In this document: in pieces, positions 12,783 through 25,131 of the stretch
Position numbering within the stretch: the stretch's first letter is position 1
Layout of the letters: each line of letters begins with the position of its first letter
Assembly (NCBI GenBank): GCA_905250075.1
Contig: CAJNOP010000122.1
Span: forward strand, 230,434 to 294,433
DNA from: Rotaria sp. Silwood1
Taxonomy: Eukaryota > Rotifera > Eurotatoria > Philodinida > Philodinidae
Length of the DNA stretch: 64,000 nucleotides
Direction: 5' to 3'
The notes under the pieces: generated by a model
What the model saw: only the letters and a program-made list of their open reading frames with translations
What the model was told of the DNA's origin: nothing
The model's database searches: none
Position numbers and translations under genes: made by a program

Positions 12783-13366
12783 TTTTTTTCACGAGTCATG
12801 TAAACTACGTTTCGCGTGTCATCATGTATCTGATGATGATATCAGATAGGTTATCGGAAGCTCACACATTGTCTTCAATAAAATAAAAACTCATATAGAA
12901 GATATGATTTTCACGGCAGTTATCCAATTTCTACTTGCACGTAAAAATAAATTTACGTGCTTCAATGTAAAAATGATACAAAAAAGATTAGTTACATATT
13001 CGATGCATTGCGAAACAAACAGAATAGAAGAATAATATGTCTAACCACTAGCATAAAGCATGCCTTTGATTTCATTCTTCCTCTATTTTGTGAGAGACGA
13101 TCTAAAAGGAATGTTGATGTATAAAGTTAAAAATTTAGACCCATTCACAGCCCTTTCACAGACAGTGACGAACATCTCAGTATTGCGGCTTTCTCCTTGC
13201 TGGTCTTGACATACATACCCATGATACAGAATTTTGCTTTTCACACTCACTGTAACCTATATTCGATCATAATGAAAGTTCTTCAGAGATATTTCAAAAG
13301 AAAACACAAAATTTACATGAATACATTTTCAAAAAATAGATTTGATTCTGTTGTTTCATGATAAAA

Positions 13367-14551
13367 TCATCCACAGTCATTTCCAGTGATGTCTATATTA
13401 AAATTATTACCAACTGGCAATTCTCCCATTGGGTTTTTCTTCTTATTCTTCTTGCTTAATTTGGCCAACAATGGTTCTGTCTTCCTCAAAAGTTCGGCTA
13501 CCTGTGCATGTGCACCACCTATTTTCACATCTAAGTGGGCACAGCATATATTGTCAAATGGCCAATCGTTCAACATGTTGCGCATCCAATCTCGAAATAA
13601 GTAAGGAGCTTCGGCTGTTGGATGCAGACCGGGACCTGTGAGCGATATATGAAAGGCTATTACACCGTGCGGGAATCCAAATAATTTGAGAAGGAAACCA
13701 AACTTGTCGGTATAATTGATAGTATCATCCACATGAAGTGTACGAGATAATCGATGGTAGATGAATGCACTCATTAAGTGATTGGATGATTCTTGTGGAT
13801 TGATAAATTCACCACCTAAAATAGGAATAGATAACTGTTTCACATGTTCAGATCACCAATAAGTTTAAAGCAGCTAATCTATTCTGAACTTTTTTTGCAC
13901 TAGCGCTTTTAATCATTAGTACTGTCAATAGCTAAAAGGTCTGTTTTATGAGAATGTGAATTCCTAAGCTTTTATGACTTTTTTTTGAAACTAATTAATA
14001 AAAAGAACATTCTGTTCAGAGAAAAAAAATGATGAAATTTTTGTCAAGATATGGAAAAATATTTTAAAACTCTACCGCATATTAAAATATCTCTCAAACA
14101 TAGTCAAAGTATCCTTTCATTCACCCGCTGAAATGCGCATTTCTACATCTGGTTCCCATTTTTGTCTCACATTACAATCATCAAGACTGCCTAACCATGG
14201 AATTTCTGGCAGTATACGTAAGTGTCTCGGCGTTCCATAGTAAGCTGCTTGTGGATATGCTTGATAAAATGCCAAAAATGATCGAGTATGAAATGGATGT
14301 AGGCCAACCACGCCCTCGATCAAATCTCCATTGTTTGTCAGTCGATCTATTTGTCTTCTAAGATGATCATTGAGTTCGACTGTGTCAAAAACAACGAAAT
14401 TTCCGTCGCTCAATTGAACGATGGACATTTGTGTTCCGATATCAGCCATTTTAGCGAACATTTTAAAATGACCACGAATGTTCCAAAAACCAGGACCAAT
14501 CTCGTATAATTCGTTCTTTTTACGACTTCTGGAATGTTTATTTAATGCCAT
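13367..14551 (-). CDS. two-exon predicted hydrolase-like protein, family uncertain
   Basis: Exon 1 is 14551-14125 and exon 2 is 13815-13367, separated by a 309-nt intron (donor GTGAATG, acceptor TATTTTAG). The phases match and the product is about 291 residues. Exon 1 begins MALNKHSRSRKKNELYEIGP and includes QLSDGNFVVFDTVELND and VVGLHPFHTRSFLAFY. Exon 2 includes HLMSAFIYHRLSRTLHVDDT, HISLTGPGLHPTAEAP and ICCAHLDVKIGGAHAQV. The run of histidines and the VDDT and AHLD segments resemble the order of metal-ligand blocks in metallo-beta-lactamase-fold and DUF4336-like proteins, but a canonical HxHxDH motif is absent. No signal peptide is visible. The gene looks intact. It is confident as a gene, tentative in function. 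Confidence 0.72.
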
Positions 14552-16635
14552 GATGCGAAGCGAAACAAAGAAGTAACAAATCTAAAAAGAAGAGTAGACA
14601 GATTGAATATCATTGTACATAAGAAACGATTGGTAGCTGCGCTTCTTTGGTTGTCATTGCTACGAAATAGAAAAAATACAAACTAATAAAGCATGACAAC
14701 GATAACATGTATGAATCATATTGATTGACGTCAGCAGAAACATACTAATTTTTGCAACTGTCAAAAGTACAGGTGAGCATAGGAGAAATGGATTGACTGG
14801 TTTGTGTTACATAACAAAATTATTTATTTAGATGAAGTGGGCGTATACATCATTAAACAACACATGTGAGAAATAAATAGATGTTATATTTTACAGACAG
14901 ATTGGAAGACGTTTCCTTTTTTCTCATTTAATAGCTTAAGAATGTGAGGGTGAGGACCAGTAATAGAAAAAAAGATATAGAGGACACTAATGTGTAAATG
15001 CAATTTGCTTTAAAAATGGTTATGCAAAATTTTCTGGAAACTCGAATTGGTACATCCACATAGTAATCAAATTGAGATCGTTTAATAAAAAAAATCATCC
15101 AATAAAATCCATTGCACGATATTTATACTCAAAGTGCAGCAGTAACTTTTAAATTTGCTATCAAAAGCATGAAATCGTATCAAGAAAGAAGTTTGCATCA
15201 TTAAGTAGAAATTGCTATGATAGGTGTTAGATTTCTTGGTAGAATATTTGTTAAAAAAAATAAACATGTGTACAATATTACCTATTATGAAAAGAAACTA
15301 GACCAATGAGAAATGAAAATTTGACGAGCTGTTTTTTGTTCGTCATTCACACATCATTAGGCATCGTGTAATTGAATCATGTGTGTCATTACATGCGGGT
15401 GAGTACAGTGTGTATAGAATAAAGGAATATTTCTTATTCGTTTGTGTTTGAATGATACAATCAGATAGACCAAAGTATTTTGTAAGCGATATCACCACAG
15501 AGATATATATTCGATCGTGTGCCTATCTGTTCTCATCATCATTCGTTGTTCAGGATCTTGTTTTTGTCGAATGAATGACGTTGATTCGCAGCTGATGTTA
15601 AATCTAATGGTAAATCGTGCACATGAGAAACATTCATCGCTGATGATCATGATGAATTTGGTAGTTTATGACAATGTGTATCAGCATCGATGTGCAGATA
15701 TTGTTCATATTTTAGGTGTTTTTTTTCTTAAATATTGTTTGTTCTTAAGGAAAGAAAAATATTATAGAACAAAAGACCTGTTGATCAGGTGTAATGTGAT
15801 ACGGTGTTTTTGTTTGATAACACAATTCTCCATGAAAGAGAACGAAAAGTATTGAAATGATGGAAATATTACTCGTTTGTATTTGACACAGAAAAAAAGA
15901 CGTCTTTATGTTCTTCTGATGATAGAAACTCATGCCAATTGGTGGCATATGAAACACACTTGTTTCAAAGATTGATTCTCGAAAGTAGCTGTTCTACTAA
16001 TCACTTTTAACACTTGTTGAGAAAAGGATCTTTAGTTTGAAGACTCAAAATTTTCTTACCTTTGATCAATAAAAAAAAACAGGTATACATATGGCGCAGA
16101 AAATGAAGAAAATGTGCTCGATGATGGTAGAGATCGAGTTGGTGGTTTCACGCAGAGATACTAACTGGCTGATAATGATTGCTATATATATATTTATAAA
16201 CCATTACAGAGAGGCAAAAGCAAAAGTGAACAGAAGTTTACAAACCTCAATAATAGTTATGAAAGAATTGATTAACGTGACGCAAGAATCATTTCGTAAC
16301 AATTTATTAAGAAAAATTCTCAAATAAAAACAATTAATTATGATTATTAATTATTTCCTATTCTCTGAAATACATAAAAAATATATAGTTTGGAAAATAA
16401 AAGAAAATAATGATTTCATTCTATTTAATAGGCAATTAAATATTCAACGTATCCTTGAGCATCTTGATAAGTGACGAAAATATGGCTTTCATCTGCAGGT
16501 GAATCAAATTGAAGAGGTTGAGTTTTCATCGATCCGCTACCTCTGATTGTTTTTCCGACTAATACACGTACTACAAACATGCATCGTTCTCCAGTTAGAT
16601 TGGGTGAAGTACATCCATGACTGTAAGATGCATTT
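14552..16635. other. AT-rich stretch with no supported gene
   Basis: Several short frames exist (for example near 15517-15855 and 16091-16327), but none has motifs, splice partners or a composition that supports a gene. Confidence 0.4.
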
Positions 16636-17238
16636 GAGAGTGGGTGTGAATGGGTGTGAATGTAGGTGTGCGTGTAGATTTAGATGAATAGATGGCTTAG
16701 ACCCAGGGCCACATCCACACCCACAGCCACAGCCACGCCTCACACCCAACACCCCACACTAGACTTCTGCGTGACCACGATTTTTCAGTCACGTCACGTC
16801 ACGGTCACGTTCATAGTCACGGAGTTTTTTTGAAACTAGTCACGATCACGTCACGGTCACGAGCTACCTGGTCACGAGCACGGTCATAGTCACGGAAATT
16901 TTTCGAAACTAGTCACGGTCACGGAGATTTTGGATTACTAGCTGGATTTTTGTGCTACAAAATCAAGATTTATATTGATTTCACAGATTTTCTCTGTAAA
17001 AAACGCAGAAAACACGTAAATCAATTAAAATTTTGATTTCTTTTCACAAAAATTAGATTTCTAATCTCAAAATTTTTCACCATTAAGTCACGATCATGAG
17101 CTATTTGGTCACGGTCACGATCCCAGTCACGACAATTTTTCGAAAACTAGTCACGGTCACGGTCACGAGAGGCCGTGACCGTGACCGTGACCATTTAGCA
17201 GAAGTCTACCCCACACCCACGCACCCACACCCTCTCTT
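16636..17238. repeat. TLI 2, split by a nested MITE
   Basis: The G-rich arm (GAGTGGGTGTGAATGGGTG...) starts at 16636. The spacer includes GTAGATTTAGATGAATAGAT, and the C-rich arm (CCACATCCACACCCACAGCC...) runs to 16759. The C-rich arm resumes after the nested element at 17209 (CCCCACACCCACGCACCCAC) and ends in CACCCTCTCTT. The spacer is nearly identical to that of the element at 20375, so the two are copies of one ancestor. Confidence 0.8.
16760..17208. mobile_element. GTCACG-repeat MITE nested in TLI 2
   Basis: The TIRs TAGACTTCTGC and GCAGAAGTCTA bound a 449-bp element, and TA at both edges fits a TA target duplication. The interior next to each end is made of many copies of GTCACG / CGTGAC and variants (GGTCACGGTCACGA, CCGTGACCGTGACCGTGACC), with an AT-rich centre around 16930-17080. 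There is no coding frame. It interrupts the C-rich arm of the surrounding telomere-like element. Confidence 0.85.
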
Positions 17239-17614
17239 AAAAGTATTCGTGGAGCTTTGACAATCATTTCGCATGTATCTTGGATTTTTTCGAAAGCATG
17301 AAAGTTGAAAAAATGATTCCGTATGGTACTATATTTTTTAGAGTAAGATCTAGAAATAGAAATCCATCTATGTTTGTCTGTCTTTAAGAATTGATAAAGA
17401 TGGTCGAAAAAACATAAATAGTCCAATATGCTGCAAAACGAGCAAACAGACGGATTAGTCTAAATATGTTTCAGTTTCTTGACTAGCCTCTCAATCTACG
17501 CTTATGTCAATCGTCTGCCGGTCAGCTCTACTTAAGTTCATCATGATAGATTTATATTCAATTTATAAAATAAAACAGTCAAATCAAAGAAATCATGTTT
17601 CATAAGTTTCACTG

Positions 17615-20600
17615 TTAGCTATATGTAGGAACGTAAGCAGTTCCAGTGGCTCCAAAACTGCTTTGGTGCAGTGCTTGATTAATTATAATTATCAGGGCTA
17701 AGACGAATGGATGATCTTCACTACCATCAATTTCTGCTTCGTAGGTATCAACCAAACTCGAATATTTCCTGCTTGCAATTGCCACTGTACGATCTTCTTT
17801 TTTCAATGTAAACGAACGACCAAGAAAATCCAATGCTTCTAATTTATATTCACCATAGACTGAATTAACTGAAAACTTTTCATTCCACGAAAATTTCTTC
17901 TTGACTAATGCTAATTGGCGGCCTTTATCACCATCATGTATTGAAAATATTTTGTATGTTGGATGTAAATGACACAGTTCTTCTTCAATCTTAATCAAAC
18001 CACTAAAAGTAGAAATTGACGTTTCGTGGAAATAAAATTAAAATAATGGTCGCATTACTAAGAAAATGAGTATTTAATCATATACAATTCTAATAATTTG
18101 TGATTTATCCAAGAACCCATCCGATAAACGAGGCGCTGAATTTCATTATCCAATCTTTTCTGAGTTAAAAAAAAATATCGTAAAGTCCACAAGGAATATC
18201 AGAAAACCTTATTTTCAAAGTCAGACTTGAGATTTCTATCGTACACTGTTCTCCTTAAGACGATTGTCTATATTGCTAAATAGAAAATGCCTATAAGAAT
18301 TCGGTGATGCATTTCTATTTTCTTGAAAAAATCATTGAAATTCAGCTTACGATTGTGTGCAGAAAATAAAACTCAGTTTCTGTGAAACACAAAATTTGAA
18401 ATTTGAACAAAGAATAATAAAACTTTCAAAATTCTATAGCCTTTTGAAAGTCGATTTTCTACAAAACAGAGCCTATTCAAAATTTAGAGCCTAGGTAAAG
18501 TTGCATGATCTCGTTAGTAATAAGCTAACTGCTTGAGCTCTTTTTAAGGTTATATATAACTCATAAGAATTGACATAAATTATATCTTTACGATGCAAAA
18601 GCCATTGAACAGTTTCTGGTCTTGTTTTGTCAGTTGTATTTCGCTCATTTAGATTCAATATACAATAGAAAAATCAAAAAATTTTGCTTACGATATTTTA
18701 AGAATAGATGTCAATAACATTCATTCGTAATTTTATCTATGAACAAGCTAAATCTTGATTACTCGGAACTTTCGTAAGTTATTGGTGAGATGACACACAG
18801 TATCTACTAACAGATAGATTAGTCGTCTTCGTACACTCATTTGAAGTTGTTGAATGTTACGTGGATTTTGGATTTTACTTAATTTGATTTTTTTCTGTTC
18901 GTCTATCAAACAAACCATGAAATTGTTAGACCTTCTCTGTCGATTCTTAAGTCGCTTGTTTTTCCTTCTTTTACATGTGTTTTTGCAGTCTCTGAAAACA
19001 AAATGTCGTGTATATATCCCATAATAGCCATAACAAAATGATGGCGTGCTGTTTCTCTATTATTCGAATAGTATTGCGTATTTTTTTTCTATCATTGAGC
19101 TAGTTCAAATCGTCAAAACAATAAAACTCGACTGGCAACGCTCCGGAAATCAGCAAAGGTTAGATGCCGCTGATCATCTTCATTTAGAAGTCTAGATTGA
19201 CTTTGACTAAGATTGACACCGTTCACAAGGAAGTAATCGAGACTGGAACTAAAGAATCTAGGTCGGGTACATTCCTGTGTTTGAGTAAAAGAATCGAGGG
19301 ACCATTTTAGACTTAAGTTTACTAGATTTTGCAGCAGATTTCTGTATAACGAGAATACAGCGAAAAAAAATCGTCCCACACATCTGTAGACACCATTTAT
19401 TGTATTTGTTTTTAATTTTTCTAATTACGTTTTATGACGAGCGAACTTTTTTCTATCATGATCTAGTTCCAAAGAGAAATTTTCAGGTGTAAAAAAATTT
19501 TGTTCAAACAAAATAAGAATGGTGAGTTGCTTCCTAATTCGAATTCGACTATAAATGTAGTTCACAAAATCCCCTACCAATATATTTGCAGTTAGGAAAA
19601 GATTTCGATTCAGTTATTCATGCATATAATTAGTATACGTATATAAAGAGTTTTCCATATGAATTCAGAAATAGATACGAATAGACTTAGTTTTAGTTAT
19701 ATATATAACTGAGAAAAAAATCGTTTCAGTCTTTATTTCGATTAAAATGTTATGATAGAAGCATATTCTTTAAAAAACTTACTACATATTCTCAAAGTGC
19801 ATTGGGGTTTTCTATTTATATATAAGTAAAATGAATTGAGTGCAATGAATGCACGCTTGTGTTGAAACATCCATAGAATTGATTTTTTCAGTATGATAAA
19901 AAATAATATTTTTTGAATATTTAATCATTATAGAATTATCTTTAAAAAAAATGTTTATATCTTCATTTGAAAATGAGAAAAATCTTTATCTTTTTACATT
20001 TTGAACATATATTTAGTGTCAAAATAACTTTTTAAAAGTTAAAACATATAGATTCTAGTCAAAGTTCAAATTACGTATATCGTCATAAGTATTTTTTTGT
20101 GTTTTCTTCCCTTCATATGGTAAACAATGGTTCGCGAATAATGTAAATAATTCTCATAAGAAATCGAAGAGAAAAGTTTTCTGGTGACACTTTGCTTTCT
20201 ATTTTAATTTCATTATCAGAATAGAAATAGATGTTCGACGAATTGATTGTATTTCATCATATCACTTCATATACTTAACTATCCTGAACTTTCCGAACAA
20301 ACACTAAAAATATCTCTCTTGTTTTCGAGGATGTCACAATTGGTATATGCATGCTATTCATATTATTCGTCAACAGAGGGTGTGAGTGCGGATGTGGGTG
20401 TAGATTTAGATGAATAGATGGCTTACACTCAGGCCCACACCCACACCCTGACTACTGCTCTAACTTAGCTAACAGAGGTGAAATAATAGTTTGAAATATA
20501 GTAGAAAACTGATAGATCATCTTACTTTCCATTCATGTCTTCTAAAACCATTTTATCAGCAATCGTTAAAAGTTTTGATCGAACGATGAAAACATCTTGG

Positions 20601-20719
20601 TCTGATTCATCTTTGATTTTGTAATTATCAGTGAGTGAAAGTAATTTCTCACGGATTTTGTAACGACGAGTTGATGTTGATTCACCCAGATGATCAATCG
20701 TTAAATATGCGTTTGACAT
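17615..20719 (-). CDS. LURP-one/Tubby-C-like protein, two exons
   Basis: Exon 1 is 20719-20526 and exon 2 is 18002-17615. They join across a 2,523-nt intron (donor GTAAGATG, acceptor CTTTTAG) into 193 residues in one frame. The product shows the alternating strand pattern of the LOR family (PF04525). These are YKIREKLLSLTDNYKIKDES, DVFIVRSKLLTIADKMVLED, HPTYKIFSIHD, YGEYKLEALDFLGRSFTLKK and VDTYEAEIDGSEDHPFVLAL, the last resembling the final strand-helix of the barrel. Length fits the family (about 190-210). These proteins form a 12-stranded barrel around a central helix, like Tubby C-terminal and scramblase domains; their function is poorly known. The large intron holds a telomere-like element near its 5' end. 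The gene appears intact. Confidence 0.82.
20375..20452. repeat. TLI 3, inside the LURP-one intron
   Basis: The left arm AGAGGGTGTGAGTGCGGATG continues as TGGGTG. The spacer is GTAGATTTAGATGAATAGAT followed by GGCTTACACTCAGG, and the right arm is CCCACACCCACACCCTGAC. Compact and well preserved at 78 bp, it shares its spacer with TLI 2 at 16636. Confidence 0.85.
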
Positions 20720-23700
20720 AATGCGGAACAGTTCTTATCAATAAATGGATAGATTATATCGAGAAATCTCAACAAAATTATGCTAATATTGCTATTCTAG
20801 GTGTGTTTATGCACATAATAAGTCAATGTTTAATATTGCGTCGATAAAATTCAAAATGTCAAAGTTCTTTTTTCTTGTTGTTCTTCAGTGAGTATTATAT
20901 TGACAGAGAGATTTTATCTTCAACAATGCAAATAAGGTTAAAAAAATACTAACGCATTATCATATACTTCTTATCATTTTCTTTTTGCCTGGTTTTTTTT
21001 TCTTTAAGCTTATCTCCGCAATGTCATGTTAGTAGTGAAGTGTTACGATTTAAACATTAAAAAAATTAGATCGTCGTCAATAGCTTTTTCTTAATTTTCT
21101 TTCGAAAGCTCACGTTGACGTCAAAGTACGCATGTGCGCAAATAAACCAAATAATAATTATTTTCTTCAAATAGACCCTATAAGTTTTTCTTCTTGTCAA
21201 TTACTAATATTGACTCATGGGTTTCATTTTCAAGCTGCAAATAATGCAAAGAAAGACTCTTTTTCCATGACCTTCGTCTTTTCTTCGATATTTTTATGTT
21301 CCTGCGTTACCTTTCTTTGTCATCATCAACAAAACGGAAGGCAAGATTGTTTTAAATTATGTTTCTCACTTTGTTAAAAAAGTCTAATGAAAATTATTCC
21401 ACAAGTTAATGTTCTATTCGATTTAAAATATTAATTTATGCATAATTCGAAGCATGGAAAGTAAAGAAATCTTTGCTATAAAATTAATTAGGAAGTTTTA
21501 AGGACGAATTTCTGATGAAATGGAACTGAATCTATTAGAAAGACACTATTAAAATTATATTCACGAGCTTAATTATGTATTTTATTCGACTCTATTTCCT
21601 CGAAATTCCTATAAAATTGCCGATTAATCGCGACACATCGAAGGGATAGTCAGGTGCTAAAATACGATTAATTACTTTTTTTTTCCGTCGATATTTTCTC
21701 GACTAAGGTCTTTATTTGAGTCATATAATTTCAATTTCGTAGACATATTCAGTATTGATTATTGCCGGTCCTAATAGACAAACTATTGTAGTGCAAAATA
21801 ATAATTTTGACATGATTCCACATTAAAAAATAGAAGAGCGTTAGAAAAAATGATAAACCAATAATCACTCACACTAAAACCAAACAGAATCGAAAAAAAT
21901 ATTCATAACTACATGATACCAATCTTCAATAAGTTATTTTCAATGCCATCCATGAAACCATGGCATTGATATTTACAATCTACATCTAAAACATCGCCAC
22001 GAAATATAAATCTAAGGAACGATTTCAAATATGACTGTAAATGATGTAAACATAAAGAATAATGTTACTGATGTAGGGAGAGATTCATCTCAACTGAATT
22101 CAAACAAAACTTCTAATAGAAAAACATTCGATCTAAAATTATGGTAAAAATAGACTACCGATTTTAAACAATCATGTTTCGAATCGAAAAAATTTAATTT
22201 CCTCCAGTTTAAGGAAGTATATGCACTTTTCTACCAATTTAATCCTATCATAGAGTTCTCTTGTGTTTTCAATATCATTTGCATATTAAGACTTTTGGGC
22301 GAAAAAGTATGAGGTTTCTAAGTATTTCTCTGTTCTAAACTGTCTTGACAATAATTTTCTTACTTAAACTGATATTCCTTCTTAAATAGTGAAGCCTTAT
22401 AATTCCGACACTAATAGACATATAATACCTTATTTCTCAGAAAACTATAAATGAACTATCTGTATGATTCTTACAGCCGATATATCTCTAGGATGTCTTG
22501 TATTTATTTAAAGTTTCGTAGCATTTGAACCAAAAAATCAATGAAAATAATCAGAAACGAAAATACAGTTTTCGAATAGAAATCTATCAATAATCAATTA
22601 TGTTAATACGCAAAGTAGGTTTTTTTTCTATTCAATTGCATCAAACTACAGAAATTTCTATTGTATACAGTTAATGCATTCGACTATATGGCTCAATTAA
22701 ATATTGATTCACGTTATCCTATTTCAATTTATTATATTAGTAAGAGATTTCTTTCGAGATTATTAAATATCAAAGATATTGCAACTAAATAGTGCAAAAG
22801 AAAATATATTCTGATAGTTGTATGAACTTAAATATTTGTTTAATGCGGTGAAAATTTATTCTTACTTTCTAACACAAAGATAGTTGTCTAATAAAATACA
22901 TAACGATAAATTGTCCGATATCACATACTGATAAACGTTAGATAATATTGACTTGCAATTCCAATAATCATTTTTGTTTTTTTTTGCTATAGAAACTTGG
23001 CGTACTGAACTTAACTACTGCCAATCAAATTGGGGATAGTTTCATATATGATATTCTGCCTAACATTTATTAATAATGTTGTATTTCTTTTCTACAGAAA
23101 AAATTAAGACTTAGAATATGGATCTTTTCTTTTTCTATTGTTACACTTTGAAAACTTACTCTAGACACCTATTGACATGTTGACTTACTCTTCTAATATT
23201 GTAATTTTATAAGTGATAAAATTGAGTATCAAATGAAATTATTTCTACTAAATCTGTTACATCAAAGACGAGCTAACTAAATATTGAAAATAGGCAGAAA
23301 TAATTGAAATAACTACGACATAGAAATTCTTATACCTTAAATCAATTCTTCATTCACAGAAATTTATAGTTCAAAATTTTTCGTTTAAATCACATCGAAA
23401 ATATTCTACTAGTAGTCAAAAACGAGATATATGTATTCTTCATTTTAAATTATTTTCTTGATGGACGCTCTGATGATCAATGTTCAACTCTCAAGTAGGT
23501 TGCCCTCTTATATGTTATGCTCATTTGGAATTCTTTTTTTTACTAAAGAATTGGAAAAAAATTAAAATCATCGATTTCTTGCCAAAGAATTTGACTGCAA
23601 TTGAAAGTTTTATTTCACACTAAAAATGAATCATAGCATGAAGAAAAATATTTGTCATGTGTCTCTGAGGGTGATTTGTCTAAGTCACCAGTTTTTTTTT

Positions 23701-24338
23701 CTTTTATTTTACAGGGTTTTATAATCGAAACTACTTTTCAGAAGATTTTTCCTTAAAAACTTGTGCTATTTATCAGTTTTCTATGAGAGTGTTTGCTCTG
23801 AAATGATTGTCTTTTTACATTTAATATAGAATTTTTGAATATGCATTGTAGTAACAGCAAATGTCTTTATATTCTCTGTTTCGTTAGCGACGAAAAAAAA
23901 CCGTCTTAAAACCAATTTTATTTCCTCACTGGAAGCTTTTTTGTTCAATTTTTACCTTAATAATATTTTTTTTCCATATATTTATTGATAGTTTGTTTTA
24001 TCTCTACGATTGAATGAATATCATGCGGATAAATATATTTAAATGATCTTAAGATGATCCGTGCATGTCAACAGTTGTTTCTTTTCTGCAGCTTCTTCTA
24101 TTCAAAATAGGATTTCTTTAATTCTTTCTTTCGATACTTAATGCATCATTGTTTTTTTTTTATTTTTTATTTTATGTTTAACTTTTCAATATAATCATAC
24201 GAATATCTTTTTAATCTCATCAAAAGAAATTGAACTTCTTTGTTTATACATTTGTTGATTTACAGGCAATTTTTTTGAACAAAAACTCTTTCCAAATACA
24301 TTCAAATCTCTCATCGACATTGAAATAGTTTGCCCAAA
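20720..24338. other. 3.6 kb of AT-rich DNA with no supported gene
   Basis: Very AT-rich, with no frame longer than about 80 codons, no recognised motif and no clear TIR pair. Nothing further can be said from the sequence. Confidence 0.5.
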
Positions 24339-24510
24339 TCAGGGTGTGGATGGGCGTGGGTGGGGGTGGGGGTGGGCGGGGGTGGGTGTGGGTGTGTGGG
24401 ATGTGTGTGGGGTGTGGGATGTGGGTGTGGGTGTGTGGGTAGGGGTGGGGTGTGAGTGTGGATTCTCACGTTACCCAATTTCGCACACCAACACCCACAC
24501 GTACACTCTA
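24339..24510. repeat. TLI 4, with a long G-rich arm
   Basis: The left arm, from CAGGGTGTGGATGGGCGTGG, is about 120 bp of G-runs (GTGGGGGTGGG, GGGGTGTGGGATGTG) and is a strong G-quadruplex candidate on the plus strand. The right arm CACCAACACCCACACGTACA is much shorter, so the element is asymmetric. Its right edge abuts the CGTAAACG element. Confidence 0.8.
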
Positions 24511-24721
24511 ATGTACGACCGTATACGGTAGTTGCGTAGCTCCGTATAGAACTGTTTGCTTCTGCTAGTCCATATTTTGTTACGAACTCCATATACGAAA
24601 ACTGTTTCTCACCGTTTTCCATCATATACGACCACCGTAAATGGGATCCGTTAATGACATCCGCTTGCCTCCGTTTATTTTCATAAACGATCGTTTACGA
24701 TCGTGGACATTCGACCTGGGA
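24511..24721. repeat. CGTAAACG-motif element (CCCAGGTCGA family), left end missing
   Basis: It is built from degenerate copies of CGTATACGG / CGTTTACGATCG and ends at the right with GTGGACATTCGACCTGGGA. This is the inverted form of the CCCAGGTCGA terminus seen at 60948 and 61517. The matching left terminus is absent: the sequence begins directly at the edge of TLI 4. Confidence 0.65.
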
Positions 24722-25131
24722 TGTTCATGATCGTAGCATGCCATTACAGATATCATTTTATTAGTCAGCGTACCATCGTTAGTGGGCATCAATATTCAAT
24801 ATAATTCTCTATTTTTATTGTTTGTCACTATTCTAAACTTATGTGGCGACGATCATCATCTTATCTCATTGAAAGAAATAATAACAATTCTAATATGATA
24901 TATTCTCTTCCACAATTTTTTATAGTCTATGACAGAAGAAAATCTAAACATGTGTGCTAGGTGAATAAAAATAATACGTTTAGAAAAATTCATTTATTTC
25001 ATTATTTTAATTCTTCTCTATTCTTCTTCTTTTGATTGAATAATATATTGTCTCAAGTATTTGATTTTAATTATATTCAAAACATAAATTATTTTTTATT
25101 TGTTCTTTTTTTGTCAAGACATTGTAGAAAT

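Larger units (their letters stand above)
9860..13366. other. Gene-poor AT-rich stretch
   Basis: Apart from the low-confidence membrane-protein relic and the small palindromic elements listed separately, no gene is supported. A short (GA)n run lies near 11160-11175. A lone G-rich telomere-like patch (GAGTGTGGGTGTG) sits near 12440 without a clear partner arm. Confidence 0.4.

Noticed and set aside
24311..24625. His/Pro/Thr-rich minus-strand frame and Gly/Trp/Val-rich plus-strand frame
   Set aside because: Pure translation of the G-rich telomere-like repeat, not a protein.
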